From Leptobrachium leishanense (taxonomy: Eukaryota > Chordata > Amphibia > Anura > Megophryidae), in assembly GCA_009667805.1 (NCBI GenBank), contig CM019075.1, forward strand, positions 12,601,738-12,665,737: a stretch of DNA of 64,000 nucleotides, read 5' to 3'. Shown here piece after piece: positions 32,751 through 43,862 of the stretch; within the stretch, counting starts at the first letter, position 1, and each line of letters begins with the position of its first letter. A program made the translations under genes and the position numbers. The notes under the pieces are model-generated. The model saw only the letters and a program-made list of their open reading frames with translations. It was not told the DNA's origin and did no database searches.

Positions 32751-35700
32751 AATAATTCAACTGTTTGATATGATTTAATGTTAAACAGTTGCTTATATAG
32801 ACAAAGTAACTTTGCTTCCTGGTGAGACTCTGGCTGTGAGAGTCACTGTGTTGTTGTTGCATGAAGATTTTTATGGACGCTCTGTTTATCTTTGTTTACA
32901 CTCACCCAGAGCTATGATCTAGGAATCTAGGATCATGCCTTAAATTGTTCGAATTGCTCTTTTTGTTTGTTTATCTTAACTCGCCCCATAGAGAGCTGTT
33001 AATGAGCGGTTACTCACTCGTTATGTTGATGTACCATGTGAAGCTCTAGTGCTAATTCTGTGTACGAGTATTCGTTATGTCACTCACCCGGGAAACTGAA
33101 GAAATGTTTGTAAGCGTTGAGTATGTGTATATTGGTCTGTCTGTATTGTAGCTCCATTGTGTTGGAGTTTTGTCTAGTCTACCTGCTTGTAATTGTGAGT
33201 ATTTTATTTCAATTGATTAGATCTGTCTAATTTCTTCTCATATAGCAAGATGGCTGTCTCCCATTGAGAGGCACTCCCGTTTGCGCTTTTGCTTCCCTTT
33301 GTGATGTTTTTATTCGCTTTGCGTTGCTGTTGCTCGCGCGCTGTCTGGTTTCTGTATTATTTTTGCTAACTACTTATACATATAAATATATTTTTTATTT
33401 TATTGCTGATATTTTCTACATAATTTAAATGCAATGTTTGTTTTTTCCAGATATCATGTTTTGTATTTTATTACACTGTACAGCTGTCTGTGTTTCTGTG
33501 TGTATAGGGACTGATTTCCTTTGGAATATGTCGCTTTGCCAGTATAAAAAAAGATGAATGCCGTGTGTCCGTTTCTCCCCCTAAGCAGCTGTAAAAGAAA
33601 CAGCCCTCCCTTAATTCAGGGTTATGATAAGTTTTTTTTTCTCTTCTCTCTCTCTGTTCAATTGTTCCCCTTATCTCTCTTCCTGATCTAAACTAAATGT
33701 GAGTTGGTTTTTTTTGGAATGCAAGTTGGATAATGGAATATGTAGTTATTTTTGTTCTTCTGTTGTAATGCTATAAAGGGTTAATTAGACAATATATAAC
33801 AAATAACACATATCTAATGCCTTAAATATATAATAGTAATTAAATTCTGGAACTGTTAGTGCTTTATAAAAACTAACTGTTGTGGAATTGGGCAAGGTTT
33901 GAGCGCACTTGGCGTGCGTGCGGATGTGAAACAGACAAAGGAATTGTGGGAGCTGGACTTAGTGTGAAGGGATGATACAAGTTGATGTATGATATAAAAA
34001 AGCTATTTTGTGTATCAAGGTGCTGGGCGTCATCCATCTGCCACGGCCTTTAATATAAGTTATATGTTTTGCATAAGGGACGTGCATGCCTGTGTAGTCT
34101 TCTTTGTTGCTGAACGAATGATGATCTCTATTGAAGACATAATAATAATGATATTTGAATCGCCTATTAAATAATTGTCAAAATGACTGAAGTCATTTAC
34201 AGGTTTTGTAACCTGTGTAATGGAATATATATAGGTTCATTATAATACAGTAGGCAAAGAGGTCCTGTTTAAGAGCTTACAATCTAAAAGGATAGAGTGA
34301 TATTGAAGGATTAGAGTTAATTGAGAAAATGAAGTATTAAAGTTTATGTAGAAAGAGCCTACAGGGTCTGTAGCGCTGTACAAAGGACTGTTAAAGTAGG
34401 TTAGTACCTAGCAGAAATAAAAAAAAAAGAGAAATTAGGCAGATTTATGTAGTATTGAAGGTGATAAGTAAGTGGGAATAGAAGGTTTTCTTTTCTTTTC
34501 AGGAAACATTTGATTAATTTGGTCATATTGCTAATTGGGGAGATTATTCTCTTCAGTGCACATAAATAATTGATAATTATCTTTAGTCTCAATTTTTAAC
34601 ACAAAAACAGGGGAGAACAGAGAATCTTCTGGGCACCAATATAAGCAAATAATATCTTTAAAAGGCAGTAAATTACTGTCCTCTACCATTGTATTCACCA
34701 TATGTGTGTAACACTACAGGAATAAGTGTATCTTAATATTGTACACTACATTAGTGGCCATATGCCTTGCCCATTGAGTGCGTGTTGGGAACGTACAAAG
34801 AAAGTATAGTGTCTGCCTATTGTTAGTTTTATTTTTTTGCTGTCTGATGTTTTTCTTTTTTGGTGTGAAGTACAATGACGTATGACTGTACCCCCATTGA
34901 CTTTTCTTGGGGAGGGAATAAAACAGGCTGTAAAATAGATGCACAAACACCTCACGTTTAAATGTTTGTTTTTAACCAATATCCTTAATAAAGATTGATA
35001 AGCATTTAAAATCAACAATCTTTTTCTCGGCGGAGTTTCCTCTGAGAACTTTCTTGCTAGTTATTCTGTAAATTTTTAACATTTTTTTCCCAGTTTATAA
35101 TATCTGTGTTATATATTTATTTGAATATACAAGAGAATTTAAGGAAAAAATGGTGACCGTTGCAAAAGCTTAAAAAAAAAGAAGAGGTTTTCACATTCTT
35201 CTCCTAGCCCCCTCCATCTTGTCTCTCTCATGACCCCTCCTCTTTTCTTTGTGTCCAAAATTTGCTGCCTTTTTTAAAATGGATTCCTGGTTTCTTTAAA
35301 AGTATTTATTACTGAACGTTGTAAGTTTTAACCATGTAATTTGAAACTTTCACAGGTTATTAATAATATTTTTTTCCAACGTTTTATTTTATTTAGGTGA
35401 CAATTACGAACGCATGCCAACGAATAATTGCAACTGATGCTGATCAAGCTAGATGGAAGATTATTTGATACCAATATCAATATAGCTATTGAAATTAAAG
35501 GAAATTTACTCAAACACACATTATCATTTCACATTGCAATGTTACATCCACCGGATAACAAGAAAGGAATTATCAGACACTGGGCAATAAAACATTCTAA
35601 CAAAAGGAGTTGTATTTCATGTTAAATTAATGAAGGAAGAAGAAATTTTATCAACAACTCATCAATTACTCATGCGATTAAAGAAGATCATTGATTTGGA

Positions 35701-36063
35701 AATAAAACTTAAAACACATCAATTACTGACATCAGTTTCACAAAACAGTTATTTTGAACCAATAAGACAGAAGACAAAGAAAGAAGAAAAATAATGTATT
35801 TTTATATGTTGATGGATTATCATTGTGTTGTCCAAGTGCTAATTATTCTGTATCTTTTATTATTTTATATTTTATTATTTTTGTTGTTTGGTTACAATCA
35901 ATATTGTTCAAATTCCCTGACACATTTAGGATTATTGGAGATCACACCCAATTAAAATTAGAGTTAATTAATGTATCTAGGAACATATAATTTAATGCAT
36001 TTGCATAAATACGTTTCATGACATATATAGTGTTGAATGGAATATAGTTTAATTCAGGTCTAA

Positions 36064-36489
36064 GGCTAGGGTCAAACGAAAGCATTTTTACACGCGAACG
36101 TAAAAAAGTGCGTCCGAACGCATTGACGTATTTTTTCACGGAATACGCGAAAACGGTGATACGATGCGCATTTTTGTGCGTGATTTTTTACGGATCCAAA
36201 CCAGGAAACTTTGGGTGTCTGGACGTTATGTTGGCCGGACATGAGCAGGGTCTGACGTCTCCAAATCACGCACACACGCCGCTAGTGGACGCAGCGCACT
36301 CTGTACGTCCGTACTAGCGGTTCTGCGTTCTCGAAAAAATGCATTCATTTTCCACGTGCGTTGCGCAGCCGGACTTTCGTGCGACCGTACTTCGTATATT
36401 GGCCGTCATTGCCCATCATTTGCTGCTAATGCGGCCGTGATTAAGTGCGCCAGAACGCACGTTAAAAGTGCGCTGGTCTGACCCCAGCC
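36064..36489. mobile_element. Harbinger-like MITE, copy H1
   Basis: 426 bp with ends GGCTAGGGTCAAACGAAAGC and GGTCTGACCCCAGCC, flanked by TAA on both sides (36061-36063, 36490-36492). The interior is GC- and CpG-rich (many ACG/CGT) against an AT-rich host. TWA TSDs and GGC ends suggest PIF/Harbinger. There is no transposase. Copies H2-H5 lie at 41272, 46324, 54399 and 55554. Confidence 0.85.
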
Positions 36490-37710
36490 TAAATGATTGT
36501 AGGAAAGTTTTAATTCGGTAAAATTATAAGTTGTTTTTATTTTTTTGGGATCGGTGAGTTTTATAAACACCAGTTTTGTTTCAAAACACCAAACAAGAAT
36601 GGATAAGATATCAATAAATAATTTTTTGATATTTAAAATGGTTGGAGTATGCACTTCGGCTATTTCCCTTTTGAGCCAAAGTTGCATATATATATATATA
36701 TATATTTCTATAATGCAATGAGTCAGAAGTAGTATGATTTTCTTTTTGTTGTTGCGCGAGGCCCATAGGCTTTGCGGGGAAATTTAAAATGTTATTATCT
36801 GTGTCTCTTTTTGTGTAATTAACAACATTTTTATTGTTTTCGTGCGCTTGAGAGTGAAAATGAAGGTGTATAGGATTAGAGGGTATACCATATATTTTTT
36901 TTAATTTCTTTATTTTTACTAAAACCGTATCACATCTTCATCATCAAGAAATCTGACAGTCACAATGACTGCATATGGAACGAATCATGGACATTTTGTG
37001 TCAAGGTCAAAGGTCACAGGTAATAAGCAACCAGCGCAGAGACAGCTTGTTCAGGAGTCCCTATGTTGGGAGCTCTGATTACATTCAATGATTATGCGTC
37101 TCAAGCTGGGATGTTGGAAAAGACCAAATCTTGATCTTACACTTTAGATTACGGTATTAGATTATGATATATTTTTTTTAATTTAATTCCCTAGATAAGT
37201 GTGAGAAAGGATTGGATTTGTGAAAATAAGAATGTATTTCTTGAGAGTGTGTGTGAATGCAGGTCTGTATGCGTTTTGTGGAGTGAAGATGAACATAGGA
37301 AAACACACGGATATATAGATCTGACTCATGTTGTTTATTAGATAAATGAACTTTTACATTCAAGTTATTATATTTTTCTTGTTCGGTGAAGTACATTTTG
37401 GGAAATGGGAATAAATAGTTATTTAATGTCTAGATTAGGTATTTGGCCCAGGCTCCAAGTGTGGTTCGCTGGAAGAGTGAATCTAGATAGATAAGCGTAT
37501 TGTATGCTCATAAAAGGCCTTCTTGGGGAATCCCCTTCGTACATCGTAAAGGTAGAGAGGAATTTTAGGAGTAATTACCAGATTTTTTATTTCCCTCTGA
37601 GTGTCTAGAATGATCGAAAGGTCTTAGGCGAGGACACTGTGGCCCCAGGTATAATTAGTTTAATTGCCTAAGTTTGGTTTATCCTTTCAGATGATCACAG
37701 GTGATATGTG

Positions 37711-37725
37711 ATCAAAGGAAAGAAT
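37711..37725 (+). promoter_or_regulatory. polypurine tract of the non-coding LTR element
   Basis: AAAGGAAAGAAT directly precedes the 3' LTR, the expected plus-strand primer position. Confidence 0.65.
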
Positions 37726-38246
37726 TGTTAGATTTTAATTTTATGTATGAATATAAATTTCCTGTGATTGAAATACGTACCATATTTCAATATGCATTAG
37801 TGTGAAAAGCCTGTTCTGATAGAAAGGGGGTCACAGCCCATTTTAAGTGTCAATTCTGTATGTAGACAGTCTTTTCTTACACAGGATGTTAGCCTGCGGA
37901 ATTTAGCCACATTTCCTGTAAAGTCTTTGTTATATGAAGTGTAGAAATGTATCTGATCTGATTGGCTGTTATATCACATTCCTATGTGGGGTGGATAGGA
38001 ACCTATTTTCTACAATGAATGTTTCTATTGGATGTTGAAATAATAAACTGGTCTGACTAACGACGAGATATTCAGACATGACCTGAAGCTACATTTTGTG
38101 TGTGGCTGATTTTGGTGTCTCCGCCATGGCGTAGCGTCTTGCTTCATTTTGATATAGAAGAAAGAAATGACAGACTTTTTGGGATTCCATATATGGTAAT
38201 TATAAAAGGAAAATTGTTTTTGTTTGGTTATGGTTATAATTTAACA
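37726..38246 (+). repeat. 3' LTR of the non-coding LTR element
   Basis: 521 bp, homologous along its full length to 32202-32728. Visible differences from the 5' LTR include a five-base deletion and substitutions such as GAAGTG for GAAGTA. Confidence 0.9.
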
Positions 38247-38335
38247 AGGGGAATACAATTAAGAAAATGCAAATTTAGGAAACAGAGGCAGGAGGTCAAG
38301 AGGGCCATGGTCAGAGGAGTTTAAAATCTAGAGAA
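38247..38335 (-). mobile_element. L2 LINE 3' tail (antisense), right part
   Basis: The reverse complement contains TCTAGATTTTAAACTCCTCT, then GGCCCTCTTGACCTCC, matching the L2 tail motif seen at 912-949. With 32145-32201 it forms one L2 tail into which the LTR element inserted. Confidence 0.7.
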
Positions 38336-38467
38336 GTTGCGATAGAAGATAAGAGGTGTAACCATGGTATTGGTGTTTAGGAATGCCAGTACTAGCACTA
38401 TAGAGTCTCATAGACCCATTGGCACATTAGGTCTTGTTATGCCCGTAAATAAATCCAAACGGTGTGA

Positions 38468-39329
38468 CAGGGTTATTCACAGACCACTGAAATGTCACTG
38501 ACATTTCGGTGCTCTTTCATTCTCCGCACTACGAGGTGATTCGGCGATTCCAGTTTGCCGACCCTGCAGTGTATGCAGGTATCACTGCAGGGTCCCCAAA
38601 GTGCAGGGAAAAGCCACTGACCGCAACCGAAAAAACACCGATTTGAATGCAAAAACCACTGCAAAGTTGACGAAAAAAAAGCTGACGATTCGCCGCAAAA
38701 CAGCCGAAAAAAACCCGAGCCGAGCGCAGAACAGCTGCCGGAAAAAGCCGACGAACGGGGTAAAAAACCCCCACAAAAAAAATCACAAATTTGAAACGCT
38801 GTTTGCAAGAAAACTACGCAACAAAAATGTCTGGAATTTACATTTAAGATCCTATGAATGATAATAAAAAGGATTGTTAAAGAAAAATGAAAAACCGCTA
38901 TTAAAAAAAAAGGAAAAACCATTTGCTGAAAAAATCCCCAAAAATATCCCTAAAAATAAATAATTAAGGAGACTTTTTGCAGCAGATTAAAAGAATAAAC
39001 GGTTTATCAGATGTTGAATAAAAACGGGAATATTTTTAACATTGAAACCTATAGGATTCGCCTAATTAAACCTGCCGAATGAAACCACTGTAAATCAGGG
39101 CACTTCACTGACATTTCTCTGCTGTTCGGTGTCTGTGAATAGATTAACCATTACTTCTCTATGGGGGATTTCACTGCCACCGAACAGCACTGTATTTCAC
39201 TGGCAATTTGCTAAAATTTGTCTGCCTGCTTTGTGAATAGCCGAATGGCCACGACATTGCATCGTATGTGGAAATTCACTGTTTAGTGCATTTTCGCGGC
39301 AAGTTCGGATCTCTGTGAATAACTCCTTT
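38468..39329. mobile_element. TA-MITE, copy 3
   Basis: The left end CAGGGTTATTCACAG and right end CTCTGTGAATAACTCC are diverged versions of the family ends. The interior keeps CTGTTTGCAAGAAAACTACG, AACGGGAATATTTTTAACAT and CGCCTAATTAAACCTGCCG. It is about 860 bp. No coding frame; TSD is not preserved. Confidence 0.75.
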
Positions 39330-40497
39330 AATAAATAAATCCACTATGTGAAAAAAATCTCCAGGAGACGCTGCTCAGCAAATTGCGAATAAACCTTCCT
39401 CGCGTCTTCCCACCCTCCAGACTATCTGCCCTAATTCTAACAACCGAAGAACAACTTTCCCTGAGGGAGTTTTAAACTCTGCTCCAAATAAATCCTATCT
39501 TTGCTGTGGTGACACAAAAGCTATTTACTGGGCTAGGAGAAGAGTGGTTACATCTCATCATGCAGCACTGTAATTATACCTGGCAAGGCCCCAGGACAGT
39601 CTTTCCAACAGATGACTTTCCCCTAGAGGTTTTCCACTGACTTTAAACTTAGCAATTTTTTTCGTTTCTTTTAATTGTAGTTTTAGATTTTTCCACCCAG
39701 TAATATATCTATCTTTTATTATAGGCATATGATATTAGCAATAAAACCAACAAAAAATAAACAAATGCACACTTGAGTTGCTGGACCTTCAGCTCACAGC
39801 AGACTGGCACCATTAGCTGTTGTTTTCTGCCATTTAAAGATGGTGGCTTCCACGTATCAGTGGTAAGCCCGGATGTGGTCTGAGAGGAGGGATTTACTGA
39901 TATGTATGCATAACTCCACAATACACAAAGAGGCCCTAACTCATGTAAGGCCCTATTGAAATCCAGCTGAAGACATTGCTTGAGGGTCGGTAATTACTGC
40001 AAGAGCTCACATAATTATTGCAGGTGATTTTCATATTAGAGCTCAAGTGAGAACTGTGCGACCGATGCTGGCAATTCAAAGTTCTGCTGCATTGCACACC
40101 CTGAAAACCCCTCACGACTTGCAGATCTACCTTCTGTAATGCGAGATTTAATAAGGCATAACCACATCTGGAAGTTGTCAAGTCACTACAACTCCCTATG
40201 AAAATCGCAATAATATGAAGGGTAACATGACAAGACCAGTGCCACAAGATAGATGGAGGGGGGTCCTTGTGTTTAATTGGTGTCAGTCACTGTCATGCCC
40301 AATCAAGACCTGCCTTACCAGTCCTCAACTCAAGAGGCAGCCATATAGATGACCAGAGAGGCTGTTTCGACACAACCACTCTTAACCCAATCATCATTAA
40401 ATCCAGTCCTGCGTCATGTTGGCAACATATGTTGCATGGAATGAAGCATGCGCCAGGTCTAGCCGAGTTGTTTTGGCACCAACGTTCTCAGAATGAT
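39330..40497. other. unassigned sequence
   Basis: No gene, RNA or clear transposon is recognised. Frames of about 100 residues (for example 39936-40247, minus) have no family motif. Confidence 0.4.
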
Positions 40498-40609
40498 GCT
40501 ATGATTAGGGATGAGCTGTTCAGGTTCGGATGGTTCGGAGTTTGGCCCGAACTTTGGCAGTTCGAAAGTTCGTGAACTTCGAACTTTTTGGGTGTGTTCG
40601 GTTCGAGTT

Positions 40610-40738
40610 CGAAAAAAAAAAGAAATTTTGAAAAAAGTATAGAAAATGCTTAAAAAAATACTAAAAAATCTAGAAATAAAGAGACTCTTTACTGCAGAAT
40701 ATTATAAGCAACGGTTTATTAGATATTGAATTAAAAAC
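40610..40738. repeat. internal module shared with the TA-MITE family
   Basis: AAATAAAGAGACTCTTTACTG, then CAGAATATTATAAGCAACGG and TTTATTAGATATTGAATTAA is nearly the same as 1449-1508 in TA-MITE copy 1 and the reverse of about 52223-52290 in copy 4. Here it lies within hAT-like element D rather than between TA-MITE ends. Confidence 0.75.
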
Positions 40739-41011
40739 TAATGTGTACGTGGAAAGATTCTCAACTCTAAATGACCTCTGTTCACAAATGGGCATAACAC
40801 CAGGTGTTTTTAGTCTGGTAATCAATTTGATACATTGTACACTATACTGAGGTACTGAGGGGGTGGGGTGGTGTCTGCTTCTGATTGAGATTTGAGAAGT
40901 GTTAATTTCCCTCCTAAAACTTCCTAATATGCTGCATTTAACTGGTGTTTGAAAAAAATTCAAAATAACATCTAAAGCAATGTTATTTTTCACCTCGGGA
41001 TTAAACATTCA
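40739..41011. other. unassigned part of the element D interior
   Basis: The minus strand has a 112-residue frame (40670-41008) with no recognised domain. It may be another captured or inserted piece. Confidence 0.35.
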
Positions 41012-41182
41012 CAGGGTTATTCAGAGAGTGGTGAAAAGCAGGAGAATAACTGGAGAAGTGAAAATTCTAGGTCAAAATAGCCAAACCAGAAAAATTCTCC
41101 CATTTAACTCACTTTCCAAATTGGCTATTTGGTCTAGATTGTTCTCTTCTCCTGCCAGTTCTCCTGGCTTTCACCTCTCTCT
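41012..41182. mobile_element. palindromic MITE, tandem copy P1
   Basis: It begins CAGGGTTATTCAGAGAGTGG and folds back on itself: GGAGAATAACTGGAGAA near the left pairs with TTCTCCTGCCAGTTCTCC near the right. The right end (GAATAACCCTG) is missing where P2 begins. P1-P3 abut head to tail. Confidence 0.7.
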
Positions 41183-41609
41183 CAGGGTTGTTCAGAGAAA
41201 GGTGAAAACCAGGAGAATGGCAGGAAAAGAGAACAATCTGGACCAAATAGCCGATTTGGAAAGTGAGATAAGGCTAGGGTCAGACTAACGCATTTTTCGC
41301 AGCGACCGTCAAAAAAGTGCGTCCGAACGCATTGCCATATTTTTTCACGGATTGCGCGAAAACGGTGATACGATGCGCATTTTTGTGCGTGATTTTTTAC
41401 GGATCCAAACCAGGAAACTTTGGGTGTCTGGACGTTATGTTGGCCGGACATGAGCAGGGTCTGTCGTCTCCAAATCACGCACACACGCCGCTAGTGGACG
41501 CAGCGCACTCTGTACGTCCGTACTAGCGGTTCTGCATTCTCGAAAAAATGCGTTAATTTTCCACTTGCGTTGCGCAGCCGGAATTCGTGCGACCGTACTT
41601 TGTATATTG

Positions 41610-41972
41610 TTTTTTTTTTTTTAATTATAATTTTTATTGAAGAAAAATGTGTCACATGCTGACCGACAAAGAAGGCCTCGCAGGGCCTGACTCATAATAC
41701 ATTGCGAAGATAAACAAAGGGTGGTTGGGGGGTATCACGGTGCTAAGTGGTACGTGTTGCGGGGATGATGACCTCGGTGAGGGAGTGAAAAAAGAGGGGA
41801 AGGAAAAAAAAAAAGAAGGAAAAAGTGGGAGGTGGGAGAAATATAGTGGCCTTTGCTGTGACGCTCCTGGCGCACTCCCAGGGGAGGCCATGGAGGGATA
41901 ATGTCACAGAGCCAAGAGGCTCGGGGGCCAATCATGGCTAATACTGCCACGGTGGCACACCCCGAGACATCT

Positions 41973-42003
<31 letters not shown>

Positions 42004-43500
42004 GAAGGGGGAGGGTGGGGTCACCATTATTTGCAGGTCAAGCACCAAGCAAAGGAGGAACGCAACTGGGGTGTAATAACAGCTATCGTAAAAACAATAT
42101 AATAATCGCTTGCATAAACAAAAGGCAGTTGTATGCAGCATAAATTACGTCAAAAAGTAACGTTGCAGGGGTGAGACAGTGAGCCTTAGACAGAGGTTAA
42201 GACATAGACAGCGTGTCATCCCGGGGTCACATGGACATCCCAACTCAGACCAGGTTACTCGAGGGCACTGGAGAGTCAGCGGGCTGGGTCACTGCAGGTA
42301 GCTCCGCTGCGGCGGAAAGCAGTCCCAGGGCGTGAAGATGTCCCTCAGCCTCCTCCAGCGTATTAGCCACCAATACTCTCCCATCTTGCGGGGAAATTAT
42401 AAGGGAGCCAGAGATGCCCCAAGTATATCTTACGTCATGAGTGCGAAGAGTGACCGTGGCCGGCCTGAATTGTCTCCGGGTGGCTAATACCAAAAAGGGG
42501 ACGTCTCTGTACACTGCAATATTGGCTCCGTCAAAAGGGACCGTAGATACGTTCCTCACAGCTCGGAACAAAAAGGAATGCTGGGTGACATCTCGCAACG
42601 TGATAAGAACGTCGCGCGACGCTTTAGCGGGTGCCATGGCGGCTTTTCGTACACGTAAGGCCACGTGAATAGGGTCCCTAAGAGGTTCCGAGGAACCGAG
42701 CACAGTCTCCAGGAATCGTGTAGTATATTGCAACAGTTCCGAGTCCGGGACTGATTCTGGTATTCCGCGTAATTTCACGTTCCATCGCCTGTGTCTCGTC
42801 TCCAGCGCCACCACGGCCGAGTGCAGACTGCTAACCTGTGCTTGTAGGGCGCGCACACTTGTGGAGGCCGCGGCCTGTGTGTCTTCCACTGCTTGTGTGC
42901 GTTCCCGGAGGTCTTCCACCTGGATCCGTGTCTCCTCTACAGCCGTCCCGAACAACTCAAAATCCGCCTGCCACACTTTCCTGGCATCTTCTAACAAAGT
43001 GCGTATGTCCCCTTTAGTGGCGGGAAGCGCATCTTCTCCCTCGCCCGATGGTACCGCGTGGGAGACGGAAGGTACAGCCGCCTGCTGAGCCCCTGAGTCA
43101 GGCCCCGTGCGTAGTGGTACCCGCCGCCCCAGTCCCCCACCAAGGGAGATTCGAATGTCCGGGGTTCCGGAATCTTCTCCCGGTCCGCTCGCTTTAGATT
43201 TCTTCCCCATCCGGGCAAATCGCGACCCAGGACAAGACAGAGAGAGCGCGCCAACACCAGGCCCCAAGATGGCCACCAGCAGTCCGAGCAGGGAGTAGCG
43301 CAGCGGCCCGCTCACCGATCGCAAGTCCGGAGGGGGGGTCCCAGCAGGCTCCGGAACGTCTTCACCTTATGGCCGACGGCTGGGGATCATTTATTGGCAG
43401 GTAGCCCGATCCAAAAGTGTCTCAGAGTCCGTGTATATAAGAAGGGGGATCAGAGCTCCACTCTCGCACGTCTGCTTCGATCCGCCGTCGGACACGCCCC
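41610..43500 (-). mobile_element. ORF1-only Tx1-like LINE (HAL1-like), minus strand
   Basis: A 16-bp TSD (CGTACTTTGTATATTG) lies at 41594-41609 and 43501-43516, with a T-run (poly-A on the minus strand) at 41610-41622 next to AATAAAAATTATAATT. The 5' end at 43500 begins GGGGCGTGTCCGACGG, like the GGGGGCGTG start of the LINE at 56536. It holds a 5' UTR, an intact ORF1, a spacer with a long pyrimidine tract (41978-42010), then a short 3' UTR with no EN or RT. At 1.9 kb it has the plan of mammalian half-L1 elements: ORF1 kept, ORF2 lost. Sharp 5' end and TSD show it moved in this form or was deleted internally afterwards. Confidence 0.85.
42245..43210 (-). CDS. intact LINE ORF1 protein (L1 ORF1p-like)
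   Basis: An unbroken frame of 321 residues from ATG 43210 (MGKKSKASGPGEDSG) to the stop at 42245. An in-frame ATG at 43324 would add 38 residues, but the MGKK start matches the MGKVAKTPG start of the other LINE's ORF1. The basic, Gly/Ser-rich N-terminus is followed by a coiled-coil-like region (about residues 80-150, with EDLRERTQAVED and LHSAVVALETRHR), then the RRM signature RRWNVKLRGIPESVPDSELL and a C-terminal domain with YRDVPFLVLATRRQFRP. L1 ORF1p is a trimeric RNA chaperone binding its RNA in cytoplasmic particles. It has no enzymatic motifs. Whether it is expressed is unknown. Confidence 0.85.
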   Translation of the reverse strand: MGKKSKASGPGEDSGTPDIRISLGGGLGRRVPLRTGPDSGAQQAAVPSVSHAVPSGEGEDALPATKGDIRTLLEDARKVWQADFELFGTAVEETRIQVEDLRERTQAVEDTQAAASTSVRALQAQVSSLHSAVVALETRHRRWNVKLRGIPESVPDSELLQYTTRFLETVLGSSEPLRDPIHVALRVRKAAMAPAKASRDVLITLRDVTQHSFLFRAVRNVSTVPFDGANIAVYRDVPFLVLATRRQFRPATVTLRTHDVRYTWGISGSLIISPQDGRVLVANTLEEAEGHLHALGLLSAAAELPAVTQPADSPVPSSNLV

Positions 43501-43700
43501 CGTACTTTGTATATTGACCGTCATTGTCCGTCATTTGCTGCTAGTGCGGCCGTGATTAAGTGCGCCTAAACGCACGTTAAAAATTCGCTAGTCTGACCCT
43601 AGCCTAAATGGGAGAATTTTTCTGGTTTGGCTATTTTGACCTACAATTTTCCATTCTCCAGTCATTCTCCTGCTCTTCACCGCTCTCTGAATAACCCTGA

Positions 43701-43862
43701 CAGGGTTATTCAGAGAAAGGTGAAACTCAGGAGAATGACTGAAGAGAAAATTCTAGGTCAAAATAGCCAAACCAGAAAAATTCTCCCATTTATCTCACTT
43801 TCCAAATCGGCTATTTGGTCTAGAATTTTCCATTCTCCAGTCATTCTCCTGCTTTTCACCGC
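43701..43862. mobile_element. palindromic MITE, tandem copy P3
   Basis: It begins CAGGGTTATTCAGAGAAAGG one base after P2 ends and has an uninterrupted centre (CCATTTATCTCACTTTCC). It stops at CTTTTCACCGCC without the CAGGG-type right end. Confidence 0.7.

Larger units (their letters stand above)
32202..38246 (+). mobile_element. complete LTR retrotransposon with no recognisable coding capacity
   Basis: LTRs at 32202-32728 and 37726-38246 begin TGTTAG and end TTTAACA, with a perfect 5-bp TSD AGGGG (32197-32201, 38247-38251). A tRNA-Leu-like primer site and a purine tract lie at the expected positions. The roughly 5-kb interior has no frame resembling gag, protease, RT or integrase; the longest frames are under 95 residues. 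This is the profile of a large non-autonomous LTR element mobilised in trans, or of a coding region too decayed to read. A Harbinger-like MITE (36064-36489) lies inside. The LTRs differ by roughly a dozen substitutions and a few indels. Confidence 0.88.
41272..43604. mobile_element. Harbinger-like MITE, copy H2 (interrupted by a LINE)
   Basis: Ends GGCTAGGGTCAGAC and GTCTGACCCTAGCC are perfect 14-bp inverted repeats with TAA at 41269-41271 and 43605-43607. The element's own DNA is about 440 bp and closely matches H1. An ORF1-only LINE occupies 41610-43500. Confidence 0.88.
41183..43699. mobile_element. palindromic MITE, tandem copy P2 (interrupted)
   Basis: Ends CAGGGTTGTTCAGAGAAAGG (41183) and CGCTCTCTGAATAACCCTG (ending 43699). 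Its centre is interrupted at TAA by Harbinger-like copy H2. Neighbouring P1 and P3 show the uninterrupted centre (read in reverse, GTGAGATAAATGGGAGAA). Confidence 0.75.

Noticed and set aside
35428..35625. Possible gag or env remnant in the non-coding LTR element
   Set aside because: 65 codons with no diagnostic motif; similarity could not be supported by eye.
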